DNA of 64,000 nt. Origin: Rhodococcoides kyotonense. Its GTDB lineage: Bacteria; Actinomycetota; Actinomycetes; Mycobacteriales; Mycobacteriaceae. The translations under genes and the position numbers were made by a program. Below are positions 48,211 to 58,046 of the stretch, piece after piece (the first letter of the stretch is position 1; each line of letters begins with the position of its first letter). The notes beneath the pieces were generated by a model. The model ran no database searches, had not been told where the DNA came from, and saw nothing but the letters and a program-made list of their open reading frames with translations. The stretch is from contig NZ_FZOW01000004.1 of assembly GCF_900188125.1 (NCBI RefSeq), forward strand, positions 310,001 through 374,000, written 5' to 3'.

Positions 48211-50247
48211 GTGCAGCCAGGCTCGGAACGAGTCACGGAGAATCAGGACAGCGCCCCGGCCGCATCGGACGGCTCGCCGACGCTGCAGGCATCGCTGTTC
48301 GATGTCGACGCAGGCCCTGAAACCGCGCGGGCCGACACCCAGGCCGACGCCACCCCTGCCGACACCGCCCAAGCAGGCGTGACCCCGGATGCCACCGGCA
48401 CCTCCACCGCCGATCTGTCGTGGACGCAACCGGGCAAGCGCGACGAGCTGGAGGATCTGGACGTCGGCGATCGGTTGGACGATTTCGATCTGCTGATGGG
48501 CCTGGGCCGTGGTGCGTTCGCCCGCGTCTTCCTGTCTCGTCAGCGGTCGATGCAGCGCATCGTGGCGGTCAAGATCTCCGAGGACCGCGGCAGCGAACCT
48601 CAGACTCTCGCTCAGCTCGATCACGACTACATCGTGCGCGTGTTCGATCAGCGGGTTCTTCCGGACAAGCAGTTGCGGTTGCTGTACATGCAGTACCTGC
48701 CCGGCGGGACGTTGCTCGACGTACTGGTACGCACACGAGGGATCCCTGCTTCCGAGCGTTCGGGACAGACGCTGCTCGACGCCGTCGACACGGCCATCGA
48801 GCTCAAGGGCGGGCTCACTCCGACGGATTCGACTGTGCGTCAACATCTCTCGACACTGTCGTGGCCGGAGACCGTGGCGTGGCTCGGCCGTCGCCTCGCC
48901 GAAGCGCTGAACTACGCAGGTGAACGCGGTGTGCTGCACCGCGACATCAAACCGGCGAACGTCCTGCTCACCGCCGAGGGCGTGCCGAAGCTGGCCGACT
49001 TCAACATCAGTTTCAGCGAGAGCGTCAAGGGAGACAGCCCCGTCGCCTACTTCGGCGGATCGCTGTCGTACATGTCGCCCGAGCAACTCGAAGCCTGCCA
49101 TCCCGGAAAGCCAGGCGCCGCAGAGGATCTCGACACCAGAAGCGATCTGTACTCGCTCGGGGTCGTGCTGTGGGAACTGCTGACCGGCGACAAACCGTTC
49201 GACGAGGCCGACGTCGGCCCCACGGCAGGCGACCGAACCACCATCGACGGGCTGTTGACGATGCGCCTGGCCGGCGTCGAGGACACGGCGCTCACGTCGT
49301 TGCCCGCTGACTGCCCGACGACGCTCCGGCGCGTCCTCCTGAAGTGCCTGGCACCGAATCCCGACGACCGGTGGCCGACCGGGCGAGAACTCGCGCAACA
49401 GTTCGACCTGTGTCTCGACGCGCATGCCCGCGATCTGGTGGATCCGCCGCCGTCGAGTCCTCGGCTGAGGCTGCGTCCGTTCACCGTTCCCGTGATGACG
49501 GCGGCCATCGGCATACCCAACATGATCGCCGCGGTCTACAACTACCAGCACAACAAGGCGCTCATCATCAGTGATCTGTCGGCGGAGGCGCAGTCGCGAT
49601 TCGAAGCGGTGAGCACGCTGATCAACGGCGTGTGCTGGCCGCTCGGTCTTGCGCTGATCCTGTTCTGCGGACGACGCGTGCTGGCGGTACCGCATGCGTT
49701 GCGCAAGGGGCGTGCCGTGTCCGAGGAACGCCTGGCGCTCACCCGCACCGACACACTGCTCATCGCCGACCGAGTGGTCGCGGTGTGTCTCGGCCTGTGG
49801 ATCGTTGCGGCCATTGCGTATCCGGTGTCGCTGCAGATCGCGGCCGGATCGATCCCGCCGAAGGCGTTCGTGCACTTCTTCGCGTCACTCGGGGTGTGCG
49901 GCGCGATGGCGACCGCCTACCCGTTCTTTCTGGTGTCGCTGTTCACGATTCGATGTCTCTACCCGTCGCTTCTGCCGTACGGTCACGCCGACAGCGAGGA
50001 CACGAGGCGACTGCAGGCGCTCGACCGCCGTAGCGTCGTCTACCTGGCGATCGCGGGTTCGATACCCCTCGTCGCCGTCGCGGGTCTCACTTTCGTTCCG
50101 GCAGAGGACATTCCGGACATCATCGACGTGGTACGTGTCGTGTGCGTCGGAGGCATAGCGGCATTCGTCGCGTCGTACTCGATCTTTCGGCTGCTCGAGC
50201 GCGACCTACGGGCGTTACGACGCGTGGTCTCGAGAGACAACTACTGA
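48211..50247 (+). CDS. Membrane Ser/Thr protein kinase with variant DFN motif
   Basis: 678 residues. After an acidic disordered N-terminus of about 75 residues comes a Hanks-type kinase: glycine loop GLGRGAFARVF, ATP Lys121 (VAVKIS), catalytic HRDIKPANVLL with Asp245, and the magnesium motif DFN (Asp263-Phe-Asn265) instead of DFG; then SYMSPEQL. The C-terminal third, from about residue 420, has four or five membrane helices rather than the single helix and PASTA repeats of PknB. Substrate unknown. GTG start supported by a -10 7 nt upstream. Confidence 0.88.
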   Translation: MQPGSERVTENQDSAPAASDGSPTLQASLFDVDAGPETARADTQADATPADTAQAGVTPDATGTSTADLSWTQPGKRDELEDLDVGDRLDDFDLLMGLGRGAFARVFLSRQRSMQRIVAVKISEDRGSEPQTLAQLDHDYIVRVFDQRVLPDKQLRLLYMQYLPGGTLLDVLVRTRGIPASERSGQTLLDAVDTAIELKGGLTPTDSTVRQHLSTLSWPETVAWLGRRLAEALNYAGERGVLHRDIKPANVLLTAEGVPKLADFNISFSESVKGDSPVAYFGGSLSYMSPEQLEACHPGKPGAAEDLDTRSDLYSLGVVLWELLTGDKPFDEADVGPTAGDRTTIDGLLTMRLAGVEDTALTSLPADCPTTLRRVLLKCLAPNPDDRWPTGRELAQQFDLCLDAHARDLVDPPPSSPRLRLRPFTVPVMTAAIGIPNMIAAVYNYQHNKALIISDLSAEAQSRFEAVSTLINGVCWPLGLALILFCGRRVLAVPHALRKGRAVSEERLALTRTDTLLIADRVVAVCLGLWIVAAIAYPVSLQIAAGSIPPKAFVHFFASLGVCGAMATAYPFFLVSLFTIRCLYPSLLPYGHADSEDTRRLQALDRRSVVYLAIAGSIPLVAVAGLTFVPAEDIPDIIDVVRVVCVGGIAAFVASYSIFRLLERDLRALRRVVSRDNY

Positions 50248-50248
50248 C

Positions 50249-50818
50249 TCAGCCGCCGTAGACCTTGGGGGCGAGGGTGCCGATGTACGGCAGGTCGCGG
50301 TAGCGCTCGTTGTAGTCGAGGCCGTATCCGACGACGAACTCGTTGGGGATGTCGAAGCCGACATTGGCGACCTCGACGTCGACCTTGATCGCGTCGGGCT
50401 TGCGCAGCAGCGTCACGACCGACAGCGATGCCGGGTTACGCGTCGCGAGGTTCCGCTTGAGCCACGACAGGGTCAGACCCGAATCGATGATGTCCTCGAC
50501 GATCAGAACGTTGCGGCCGTTGATGTCACGGTCGAGGTCCTTCAGGATCCGCACGACGCCGGACGACGACGTCGACGAGCCGTACGAGCTCACCGCCATG
50601 AATTCGAGCTGCGTCGGGATGGGCAGTGCTCGCGCGAAGTCGGTCATGAACATGATGGCACCCTTGAGGACACCGACGAGCAGGAGATCTCCTTCAGGGC
50701 TGCCTTCGGGATAGCGCTTGGCTATTTCCTCGGCCAGCTCCGCGGTGCGCGTCCTGATCTGTTCCTCGGAAATGAGAACTGACTCGATATCGCCCTCGTA
50801 CACGGCGCGTCCCTTCAT
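50249..50818 (-). CDS. hpt: Hypoxanthine phosphoribosyltransferase
   Basis: 189 residues. PRPP loop [17 protein letters not shown] near residue 113 and [20 protein letters not shown] at the C-terminus. It salvages hypoxanthine and guanine to IMP and GMP. It follows tilS by 15 bp, the common tilS-hpt pair. Its stop nearly touches the convergent kinase stop. Confidence 0.96.
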   Translation of the reverse strand: MKGRAVYEGDIESVLISEEQIRTRTAELAEEIAKRYPEGSPEGDLLLVGVLKGAIMFMTDFARALPIPTQLEFMAVSSYGSSTSSSGVVRILKDLDRDINGRNVLIVEDIIDSGLTLSWLKRNLATRNPASLSVVTLLRKPDAIKVDVEVANVGFDIPNEFVVGYGLDYNERYRDLPYIGTLAPKVYGG

Positions 50819-50833
50819 AGGTTCTCTTGGCGT

Positions 50834-51829
50834 TCACACTGTTCCCGACCGGCCGGAATCCCGCAGACTCCATTCGAGCTCTGCTGCAAGCCTGCCATGT
50901 CGACGCCGGACCACCAACCTCGCACCGGCCGGTCCGCCTCCGACCGCGACTCCACCTTGCCCGCGCCAGTCGACGAGAAGACCGTCGATGGTCCGTAACT
51001 GCTTGTCCGACAACGCATGTGCGCCGACGTCGTGCAGCCATGCGCGAACTGCCCTGCGCCGCAGTGCAGTGGGCGCGTCGGCGACGGTGCTCACGTCGAG
51101 TTCGCGACCCGCACGTGAGCGCGTGAGCAGATCATCAGCGAGGTCGTCGAGAACGGCCGAGTCCTCCCGCAGCTGAGCGGCGGTGCGCGCCAGCGCAGGT
51201 GCGACGCCTCCGCCGAGGATGTCCTCGAGCAATGGCAACGCCTCCAGCCGCAGGCGAACGCGCGTGAAGTCCGGATCGACGTTGTGCGGATCCTCGAAGG
51301 GCGTGAGGCCGAGCTCGACGCACGCGGCCCGCGTCACCGCTCGCCGAACCCCGAGCAACGGACGCCCCCACGGCGCATCCCACTCCGCCATGCCTGCGAT
51401 CGAGCGCGGCCCCGACCCGCGTGCGAGACCGAGCAACACCGTCTCGGCCTGGTCGTCGAGGGTGTGCGCGACGAGAACGTGCGCACCGTCTCGTGCGTCG
51501 TCGAGCGCCCGGTATCGGGCCCGCCGCGCCGCTGCTTCCATCCCGCCTGCCCCGTCGACGTCGACCGGGAGAACCGTCGCGTCGATGCAGCCGAGCACAC
51601 GGGCCGCCGACGCGGCCGCGTCGGCGACATCCCTCGACCCGGGCTGCAGACCGTGATCGACGACGAGAGCGCGCACCGACGGCGTTTCGGCGACGGCGGC
51701 GGCCGTGAGCGCGAGCGAATCCGCGCCGCCGGACAGAGCAACGACGACGGGTCCCGGCCTCGCGACGAACCAGGCTCTGACCGCATGCCGGATCTCGAGG
51801 ATCGCCCGGCCCTCGGGCAACCGCGTCAT
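50834..51829 (-). CDS. tilS: tRNA(Ile)-lysidine synthetase
   Basis: 331 residues. PP-loop VVALSGGADSLALTAAA near residue 31, HTLDDQAETVLLGLARG near residue 128. It converts the wobble C of tRNA-Ile(CAU) to lysidine, an essential step for reading AUA. The C-terminal domain is short, as in other actinobacteria. ATG 51829 overlaps the upstream gene stop by ATGA. Confidence 0.95.
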   Translation of the reverse strand: MTRLPEGRAILEIRHAVRAWFVARPGPVVVALSGGADSLALTAAAVAETPSVRALVVDHGLQPGSRDVADAAASAARVLGCIDATVLPVDVDGAGGMEAAARRARYRALDDARDGAHVLVAHTLDDQAETVLLGLARGSGPRSIAGMAEWDAPWGRPLLGVRRAVTRAACVELGLTPFEDPHNVDPDFTRVRLRLEALPLLEDILGGGVAPALARTAAQLREDSAVLDDLADDLLTRSRAGRELDVSTVADAPTALRRRAVRAWLHDVGAHALSDKQLRTIDGLLVDWRGQGGVAVGGGPAGARLVVRRRHGRLAAELEWSLRDSGRSGTV

Positions 51830-52899
51830 GCCAGAACGCGGGCGATCCACCGGTCGGGATCTTCGATCTCGTCGAGCAGCGGCAGCGTCGTGCGATCGGT
51901 CCAGACGGTGTTGAACCGATCCATCCCGACCTTGCCGACGACGTGGTCGACGAATGCCTTGCCACGCACGTACTGCGCCATCTTCGCGTCCATCCCGAGC
52001 AGCGCCCGAACCAACCGCTGCAACGGATTCTGCTTGCGTCGGCGACGCCCGTCGAAAGCGCTGCGAATCTGCGCGACGGCAGGCACGACGGACGGTCCGA
52101 CCGCATCCATGACGTGATCGGCGTGCCCTTCCAGCAGCGTGCCGAGCACCAAGAGCCGGTCTATCGCGTCGCGCTGCTCGGGGGCCTGCGTTGCCCGCAG
52201 CAGTCCGACGATTCCCGCGTCCTCGGCCTTGTCCGATTGCCGACGGTTCTTCAGCGCTGCGGTGAGCCGGTTCGCGAACTCGGCCATCGGCTCGTCGACG
52301 CCGTCGGACAACACCGCGACGGAACTGCGCATGTATTCGCCGAGCCAGGGCGCCGACGAGAACTGCACGCGGTGGGTCACCTCGTGCAGGCAGACCCACA
52401 GTCGAAAGTCACTGGGCGGCACACGAAGAGCGCGTTCGACGGCGATGACGTTGGGCGCCACGAGCAGCAACGTCCCGTGTTCACCGGTGAAGGGGTCGTA
52501 CTGGCCGAGGATCGCACTGGACAGAAACGCGAGCATCGCGCCTGCCTGCAGCCCTGCGGGCTTGCCCGCGAGCAGTCCCGACGGCTCGGAGTCCTCGTCG
52601 CCGGTCAGGTGCTTCATCGACGCCGCGGCCGCGTCGATCCAGCCGGCGCGGTCGACGATTCGCGCCTGCGGAACGGGGAGGCCGTCGGCCAGTCCGGTGG
52701 TCTCACGCACCGGGCCCTCCGCGCGTACGGACGCGTCGGCGAGCTCGGTCACGACGGCATCCGCGGTGTACCGGGACGTCGACGGCTCTCTCGGGGCGAG
52801 TTTGGCCCCGGTCCTGGCCGCGAGCACCCAGTCCACCGACGAGCCGAACCCCGGCGACTTCTCGGCATCCGCGTCGGTCGTCGGCAACCACAGTGTCAT
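51826..52899 (-). CDS. Zinc-dependent metalloprotease-like protein (Rv3626c-like)
   Basis: 357 residues, conserved actinobacterial family of coenzyme F420 biosynthesis-associated/zinc-dependent proteins. HExxH-type motif in CLHEVTHRVQFSSAPWL near residue 173; a possible third ligand Glu is in LGTLLEGHADHVMDAVGP. Substrate unknown. No signal peptide. The ATG at 52899 overlaps the dacB stop (ATGA); the frame is open further upstream inside dacB and is not used. Couples dacB to tilS and hpt. Confidence 0.87.
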   Translation of the reverse strand: MTLWLPTTDADAEKSPGFGSSVDWVLAARTGAKLAPREPSTSRYTADAVVTELADASVRAEGPVRETTGLADGLPVPQARIVDRAGWIDAAAASMKHLTGDEDSEPSGLLAGKPAGLQAGAMLAFLSSAILGQYDPFTGEHGTLLLVAPNVIAVERALRVPPSDFRLWVCLHEVTHRVQFSSAPWLGEYMRSSVAVLSDGVDEPMAEFANRLTAALKNRRQSDKAEDAGIVGLLRATQAPEQRDAIDRLLVLGTLLEGHADHVMDAVGPSVVPAVAQIRSAFDGRRRRKQNPLQRLVRALLGMDAKMAQYVRGKAFVDHVVGKVGMDRFNTVWTDRTTLPLLDEIEDPDRWIARVLA

Positions 52900-54305
52900 C
52901 GGCAACCACACATCCTCAATGTCGACGCCACGGCGTCGAGCGCAGGCCTGCTGATCTCGGGTGGACGGTCGTTGGACATCAAGGCGAACGTCAACGTTCT
53001 GCCGTCGACGTCGACGACGAATCCGGCGAGAGCACTCGCTGTCGACAGTGTGCCAGTTTTCGCGCGGATCCATCCCGCACCGATGCGATCGGCGCTGGCA
53101 TAGCGGTCGGACAACGTGCCGGTGGCACCGGCGATCGGCAGGTAGTCCAGCATCGGACGCAGCTCGGACTTTCCGGAACCGGCCGCGGACGTCATGATCT
53201 CGTCGAGCAGTCGCGCCGGAATCAGATTGTCGACCGACAGCCCGCTCGTGTCGTGCAGTTCGGTGCCGCTCAGGTCGTAGCCGGCCGTGAACAGAGTCTG
53301 CCCGATCGAGTCGATCGCCCCGGTGAACGACGCCTCCGCGTTGGTCTCGATGGCGATCTCACGTCCGATCGCCTCGGCGAGGACGTTGTCGGAACGGCCG
53401 AGCATCTGACCGAGCCGATCACGCAACGGCGCGGACTGCACACTCGCCACCTGATCCGCTCCCTCGCCCGCCGAACCGATCGCCACACGTGCCGGATCGA
53501 TGCCGAGACCACGTGCAAGCGCACGGCCTGTGTCGAGAGCGGGTTCTGCGCTGCGCGGCGACTCGTCCTCGGTCGGGATGGATCGACCGCCGTCGAGCAT
53601 GATCGGCTCGATCGGAGTGATGTATCCCGCAGCGACATCGGGCGCGAACCAGCCCTGAGCCATTGTCGATCCGCTGTAGGCGGACGTGTCGACGACGATC
53701 CTGTCGACGGGTGTGCCCGACTTCGCGATCTGCTCGACGAGGTCGTCGATGCGAGCGGCGCCCGGGTAGAAACCGGGGGTCCCGACGGGTTGCGCGGTGA
53801 GCGTCGGATCGCCGCCTGCGACGAGCACGATCTCCCCCGGCGTCGTGCCCTTGACGACCTTCGTCGTGACGCGGTGTTCCTGTGGCAGAGCCAACATCGC
53901 GGCTGCTGCTGTCAGCACCTTCGTCGTCGACGCGGGTGTCCTCGGTGCGTCGGGGTTCGACGACCACAGCACGTCGCCGCTGGCCGCGTCGGCGACGACT
54001 CCGCTGAACGCTCCGAGATCCGCGGATCCGACGACGGGAGCAAGCGCGGCCGTCAGTGCAGCCTCCGTCGGCTTCGGCGCCGTGTCCGGATACGGCACGA
54101 TCGACGGCACGGGCAGCACCGGATCGGGCTCCGGCGAAGACTCCCGATCGGCGACGGCATCCGATGCCGTCGGGACGATCGCCGCTACCGCGACGCCTCC
54201 CGCTGCGACGACGACGACAGCCACCAGAACGAGGAGGATGCGGCTTCTGCGTCGTCGCCGACCGGCGGTGGGACCGAGAATTCGCTTGGTCAAGCCCGCC
54301 AACAT
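52896..54305 (-). CDS. dacB: D-alanyl-D-alanine carboxypeptidase/endopeptidase (PBP4, class C)
   Basis: 469 residues. N-terminal membrane anchor (ILLVLVAVVVVAAGGVAVAA), then a peptidase S13 domain: nucleophile motif PASTTKVLTAAAAM (SxxK), second motif SDNVLAEAIG, and third motif AKTGTLS near the C-terminus. It trims peptidoglycan stem peptides outside the membrane. First gene of the dacB-metalloprotease-tilS-hpt run, and divergent from ppa. Confidence 0.94.
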   Translation of the reverse strand: MLAGLTKRILGPTAGRRRRRSRILLVLVAVVVVAAGGVAVAAIVPTASDAVADRESSPEPDPVLPVPSIVPYPDTAPKPTEAALTAALAPVVGSADLGAFSGVVADAASGDVLWSSNPDAPRTPASTTKVLTAAAAMLALPQEHRVTTKVVKGTTPGEIVLVAGGDPTLTAQPVGTPGFYPGAARIDDLVEQIAKSGTPVDRIVVDTSAYSGSTMAQGWFAPDVAAGYITPIEPIMLDGGRSIPTEDESPRSAEPALDTGRALARGLGIDPARVAIGSAGEGADQVASVQSAPLRDRLGQMLGRSDNVLAEAIGREIAIETNAEASFTGAIDSIGQTLFTAGYDLSGTELHDTSGLSVDNLIPARLLDEIMTSAAGSGKSELRPMLDYLPIAGATGTLSDRYASADRIGAGWIRAKTGTLSTASALAGFVVDVDGRTLTFALMSNDRPPEISRPALDAVASTLRMCGCR

Positions 54306-54437
54306 TCCTCCATCTGCTTCGAGCTCTGCCGGGTCGGCAGTTCATCCAACAGTATCCTCGGGTCCGGTACGCTTGCGCCGCGAAGCATCATGCGTCGTTC
54401 ATGACGCACGACACGAAGAGAAGAGCGAGGGCTGCAC

Positions 54438-54929
54438 GTGCCGTTCGACGTCACCATCGAGATCCCCAAGGGTCAGCGCAACAAGTACGAGGTCGACCAT
54501 GTCAGTGGTCGCGTTCGTCTCGACCGCTACCTGTACACGGCGATGGCATACCCGGCCGATTACGGCTTCATCGAAGGCACACTCGGCGAGGACGGCGACC
54601 CGTTGGACGCATTCGTTCTGCTGCCCGAGTCCGTCTTCCCCGGCGTCATCGTCGAGGCTCGTCCGGTCGCGATGTTCAAGATGGTCGACGAAGCAGGCGG
54701 CGACGACAAGGTTCTGTGCGTGCCGGCAGGCGACAAGCGCTGGGATCACATCCAGGACCTCTCCGACGTCTCGACGTTCGAGCTCGACGCGATCAAGCAC
54801 TTCTTCGTCCACTACAAGGACCTGGAGCCGAACAAGCACGTCACGGCCGCCGACTGGGTGGGCCGCGCCGAGGCAGAAGCCGAAATCGCTGCGTCGTTCA
54901 AGCGTTTGGCGGACAATCCGGAACACTGA
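54438..54929 (+). CDS. ppa: Inorganic pyrophosphatase
   Basis: 163 residues, family I. Active-site residues in [37 protein letters not shown] near residue 37, and [17 protein letters not shown]. It pulls biosynthetic reactions forward by splitting pyrophosphate. GTG start with GAGGG upstream. Conserved neighbour of dacB. Confidence 0.97.
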   Translation: MPFDVTIEIPKGQRNKYEVDHVSGRVRLDRYLYTAMAYPADYGFIEGTLGEDGDPLDAFVLLPESVFPGVIVEARPVAMFKMVDEAGGDDKVLCVPAGDKRWDHIQDLSDVSTFELDAIKHFFVHYKDLEPNKHVTAADWVGRAEAEAEIAASFKRLADNPEH

Positions 54930-54974
54930 GTCTTTTCGGACTCGAAACGAAAAAAGCATCAGGTGGGGAGAGAT

Positions 54975-55445
54975 ATGACGGACAGCAATTCGGCCGGCAG
55001 CGCTGTCGGCGGAGGTGGCGAACGACGCAATGCCGATTCGCGACCCATTTCCGATCCGGCGCAGTTCCCCGATTTGCCGGTCACGGTCGTTCTCGACCGC
55101 ATCCCGGTGCCGATTCTCGCTGTCGATCCGAGCGGTGCCATCGTCTTCGCCAACGAGGCGTTCGACGAGCTGTTCGGCACCGATCGTTCCGAGCGCTCGG
55201 ATTTCCACCTGCACGACATCTTCCCCGATCAGGCCCCCGAGGGGGTCAACGTGGCGGACATGTTCCTGACGACGGTTGCGACGCGCGCCGATTCGCTGTG
55301 GCGCATGACCGACAAGTCCGGGGACGTCGTGCAGGTGCGAGCCAGCAAGTCGATCCTGCGCCGGGCCGAGGACACCGTCGTGCTCGTCGCGCTGGAGGAT
55401 TTCACCGATCAGCTCTGGAACGACCCCAAGAGCGCCCTGCGCTGA
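54975..55445 (+). CDS. Small PAS-domain protein
   Basis: 156 residues, essentially a single PAS domain (about residues 38-150: VVLDRIPVPILAVDPSGAIV, FANEAFDELFGTD, then a C-terminal strand VVLVALEDFTDQLW). No output domain is attached, so it probably acts by binding a partner. The diguanylate cyclase gene converging on it is one candidate, but that is only proximity. ATG 54975 follows GGGGAGA; a GTG at 54963 is an alternative. Confidence 0.8.
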   Translation: MTDSNSAGSAVGGGGERRNADSRPISDPAQFPDLPVTVVLDRIPVPILAVDPSGAIVFANEAFDELFGTDRSERSDFHLHDIFPDQAPEGVNVADMFLTTVATRADSLWRMTDKSGDVVQVRASKSILRRAEDTVVLVALEDFTDQLWNDPKSALR

Positions 55446-55454
55446 CCGTTCTCG

Positions 55455-55483
55455 CGGGTGAGGCTCGGATCGGGCCTCACCCG
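55455..55483. terminator. Bidirectional terminator hairpin
   Basis: CGGGTGAGGC (55455-55464) pairs perfectly with GCCTCACCCG (55474-55483) across a 9-nt loop, between the convergent PAS and diguanylate cyclase genes. It overlaps the stop of the cyclase gene. No U-tract. Confidence 0.7.
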
Positions 55484-56553
55484 GTGAACACTCTTGCTTG
55501 ATTCCCGCCCGACCGTTTGGCGTCGTACATCGCGGTGTCGGCCTTCAGCAGAGCGGCGTGCACCATCTCCGCGGCTTCGTCCGCGTCGAGCGCGCGCCAC
55601 GCGTCCACGGAGATCAGTGAGGCGCCGACACTCCCCGTCACCGCAATCTCGTCCTGTGTCCGATCGAGCGTCGACCGTAGTTCTTCTGCCAGGACGAGTG
55701 CGTCCGATGGAGTCGACACCGACGCGACCGTGAATTCCTCACCGCCGGTGCGGGCCACGCATGCCCTGGGCGACACTGCTGCCGAGAGACGCCGAGCCGT
55801 CGATTTCAACACTCGGTCCCCTGCTGCGTGGCCGAAGGTGTCGTTGACATTCTTGAACCGATCGAGGTCGACGACCGCGAGCACGACGGTCCGGCCGCCC
55901 GGACAATCACCGAGCAGCCGTTCGAGGCGAAGATCGAATCCACGCCGATTGAGCAGTCCCGTGAGCGAATCGGTGTTGGCGAGATCGAGTTGCGTCTTGA
56001 TGACCGCTCGAAATGCGATGACCGAGTTGACGACGAGCAACGCGACGAGCGCCTGTGCGATCACCGCCGACAGATCCTGCTCGTGTTCGAGGTAGGCCCC
56101 GACCGCAAGGACGAGGATCACCAGGCTGACGAACACGGCGTGTGCGCGAAGCACCCGTCGGCTGGAGAAATACGCGATGTAGGTGCCGATGACGGCGAAC
56201 AGCGACGTCACCGACAGTGCAAAGCCGCGAGACGTGAAGGTGAACAGCACGATCGCCACGCCGATGTCGGCGTAGAACACGAACCACCCCGGCATGCGGG
56301 CGACGCGAATGCCTCGACGCAGCCACCACGCACCGACGGGAATGGTCGATGCCAACACGACGGCGCACAGGATTCGGCTACCGACCGTGACCGGGCCTTC
56401 CTGCGAGAACAGCACGACGGCACCGATCACGGCGAAGAACGGAACGAGAATCGCGATACCGAGCCCGACCCGGCGCTCGAGTCTCGTGGCGGGGGTGTTG
56501 GTCTCCAGGATGCGCAGCGGTCCCGGCGTCCACCGACCAAGCATTCCGGGCAT
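55477..56553 (-). CDS. Membrane diguanylate cyclase (GGDEF)
   Basis: 358 residues. About six membrane helices fill residues 28-190 (VGLGIAILVPFFAVIGAVVLF and others). A GGDEF domain follows with intact ARTGGEEFTVA near residue 283 and DSLTGLLNRRGFDLRLERLL at its start. It should make c-di-GMP. No RxxD inhibitory site immediately upstream of the motif. The third c-di-GMP protein of the window. Confidence 0.9.
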   Translation of the reverse strand: MPGMLGRWTPGPLRILETNTPATRLERRVGLGIAILVPFFAVIGAVVLFSQEGPVTVGSRILCAVVLASTIPVGAWWLRRGIRVARMPGWFVFYADIGVAIVLFTFTSRGFALSVTSLFAVIGTYIAYFSSRRVLRAHAVFVSLVILVLAVGAYLEHEQDLSAVIAQALVALLVVNSVIAFRAVIKTQLDLANTDSLTGLLNRRGFDLRLERLLGDCPGGRTVVLAVVDLDRFKNVNDTFGHAAGDRVLKSTARRLSAAVSPRACVARTGGEEFTVASVSTPSDALVLAEELRSTLDRTQDEIAVTGSVGASLISVDAWRALDADEAAEMVHAALLKADTAMYDAKRSGGNQARVFTG

Positions 56554-56625
56554 CTCGCCCCCTCACCGGCATTTTTTCGGCACCGACGCTGCCACCACGG
56601 CGGTGTCCGACGACACGGACGAGCC

Positions 56626-57090
56626 TCAGACTCTACCGCCGCGTACTGCGTGCAGATCGGGCTTGACCCGTTCCCAGTCCGTCAGGAATCTGTCCAGCAG
56701 CTCGACCAAACGGGCGCGATCGGGGTCCGACCAGTCCTCGATGACGCGTGTGAGGTTGGCGGTGCGTCGTTCCTGGATCCGACGCGCGACGTCCCGACCG
56801 GATTCGGTGACGGCCAGAACGTAGGCCCTGCCGTCGGTCTCGTCGCGCAACCGTTCGACATGGCCACGATCGACGAGCTGCGCAACCTGCCTGCTGACGG
56901 TCGACGGATCCGAGTCGACCATCGCGGCCAATGTGCTCGAGCGCATCGGCCCGTCGGTCAACAGCCGGAACAGGCAGACGAACGCTGCCCCTTCCACACC
57001 ACCCGACTCGTCCTTCAACTGCGCGAGTTTGCGTTCGCGGATCCGCTGGAGTCGGACCAGCTGGCTACCGAGTTCTTCGGCGTATTCCAC
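56626..57090 (-). CDS. MarR-family transcriptional regulator
   Basis: 154 residues. Winged helix: MRSSTLAAMVDSDPSTVSRQ near residue 50 with the recognition helix, then the wing VERLRDETDGRAYVLAVTES. It lies 7 bp downstream of the crotonase gene on the same strand, so it is probably cotranscribed with it. Effector unknown; MarR proteins next to acyl-CoA genes often sense phenolic or acyl compounds. Confidence 0.88.
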   Translation of the reverse strand: MEYAEELGSQLVRLQRIRERKLAQLKDESGGVEGAAFVCLFRLLTDGPMRSSTLAAMVDSDPSTVSRQVAQLVDRGHVERLRDETDGRAYVLAVTESGRDVARRIQERRTANLTRVIEDWSDPDRARLVELLDRFLTDWERVKPDLHAVRGGRV

Positions 57091-57097
57091 TTGTCTC

Positions 57098-57925
57098 TCA
57101 GCTCCCGGTGAATTTCGCGGGACGTTTCTCGAACACCGCGGTGATGGCCTCGGTCAGGTCGTTCGACGCGAGGAACGCAGCATTCCAGGCAGCGACGTAT
57201 CGGAGGCTGTCGTCGACGGCCGCCGACCGTGAGTGGTCGAGGACGGTCTTGACGCCCTGGACCACCAGCGGCGGGTTGGCGGCGATGTCGGCCGCGGTGG
57301 CACGCGCACCGGCGAGGAGGGCTTCCGCGTCGTCGAACACGTCGTTCACGAGTCCTATCTTCTCGGCGCGCGCAGCGTCGATGTCCTTGCCGGTCAACGC
57401 AAGTTCACGCAGGTGCCCGTCACCGATGATCGCGGGAAGGCGGGCAAGCGATCCCATGTCGGCGACGATCGCGACCTTCACTTCGCGCACGCTGAACTTG
57501 GCATCTGCACTGGCGTACCGGATGTCGGCGGCGCTGATGAGGTCGAGTCCACCGCCGATGCACCACCCCTGCACCGCGGCGACGACGGGTTTGCGGCAGT
57601 CGGCAACGGCGTTCGTCGCCAGCTGCATGCGCTTGATCGTGTCGTGGAACGTGGTGCGAGGCGCGGCGAGCGCCTTGTCCGCCATCAGCGGCGCGAACTC
57701 GCCGCCCATCGCCGCGAGGTCGAGTCCGAACGTGAAGTGCTTGCCCGATCCGGCGAGCACGATCGCGCGGACGTCGGGATCGGCGTCGAGCTGGGCGAAC
57801 AGCTGCGGACACTCGCTCCAGAAATCGGGCCCCATCGCGTTGCCCTTGCCCGGCCCCAGCAGCGTCACCTCCGCCACGTGGTCGGAAATCTCGACCGAGA
57901 ATGCCTTCCAGCTGTGTTCCGTCAT
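57098..57925 (-). CDS. Enoyl-CoA hydratase/isomerase, dienoyl-CoA isomerase (ECH1)-like
   Basis: 275 residues, crotonase fold. Oxyanion-hole segments GSGKHFTFGLDLAAM near residue 69 and VQGWCIGGGLDLISAADIRY near residue 128, with acidic residues in FSVREVKVAIVADMGSLARL. The Glu and Asp pattern resembles delta3,5-delta2,4-dienoyl-CoA isomerase, which helps break down unsaturated fatty acids; a plain hydratase is less likely. ATG 57925 gives MTEHSW; the frame extends 13 codons further upstream. Confidence 0.85.
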   Translation of the reverse strand: MTEHSWKAFSVEISDHVAEVTLLGPGKGNAMGPDFWSECPQLFAQLDADPDVRAIVLAGSGKHFTFGLDLAAMGGEFAPLMADKALAAPRTTFHDTIKRMQLATNAVADCRKPVVAAVQGWCIGGGLDLISAADIRYASADAKFSVREVKVAIVADMGSLARLPAIIGDGHLRELALTGKDIDAARAEKIGLVNDVFDDAEALLAGARATAADIAANPPLVVQGVKTVLDHSRSAAVDDSLRYVAAWNAAFLASNDLTEAITAVFEKRPAKFTGS

Positions 57926-58046
57926 GGTGCCGAGCCTAATGGAGGCCGCCCGACGGGTGAGCACGCTGTGTTACGCCGCGTAACACCTGGGCTAACACCG
58001 CGCTGAACTCTTTGAACACCCCACGTCCGCAGCTCATCATCGATCC

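Noticed and set aside
54928-54943. Small hairpin (GAGTC/GACTC) after ppa as a terminator
   Set aside because: Only 5 bp with an A-rich rather than U-rich tail; the downstream PAS gene starts close by, so no confident call.
54975-55445. PAS protein as a dedicated partner of the adjacent diguanylate cyclase
   Set aside because: Supported only by proximity; the genes are convergent and separated by a terminator hairpin, so I did not claim a system.
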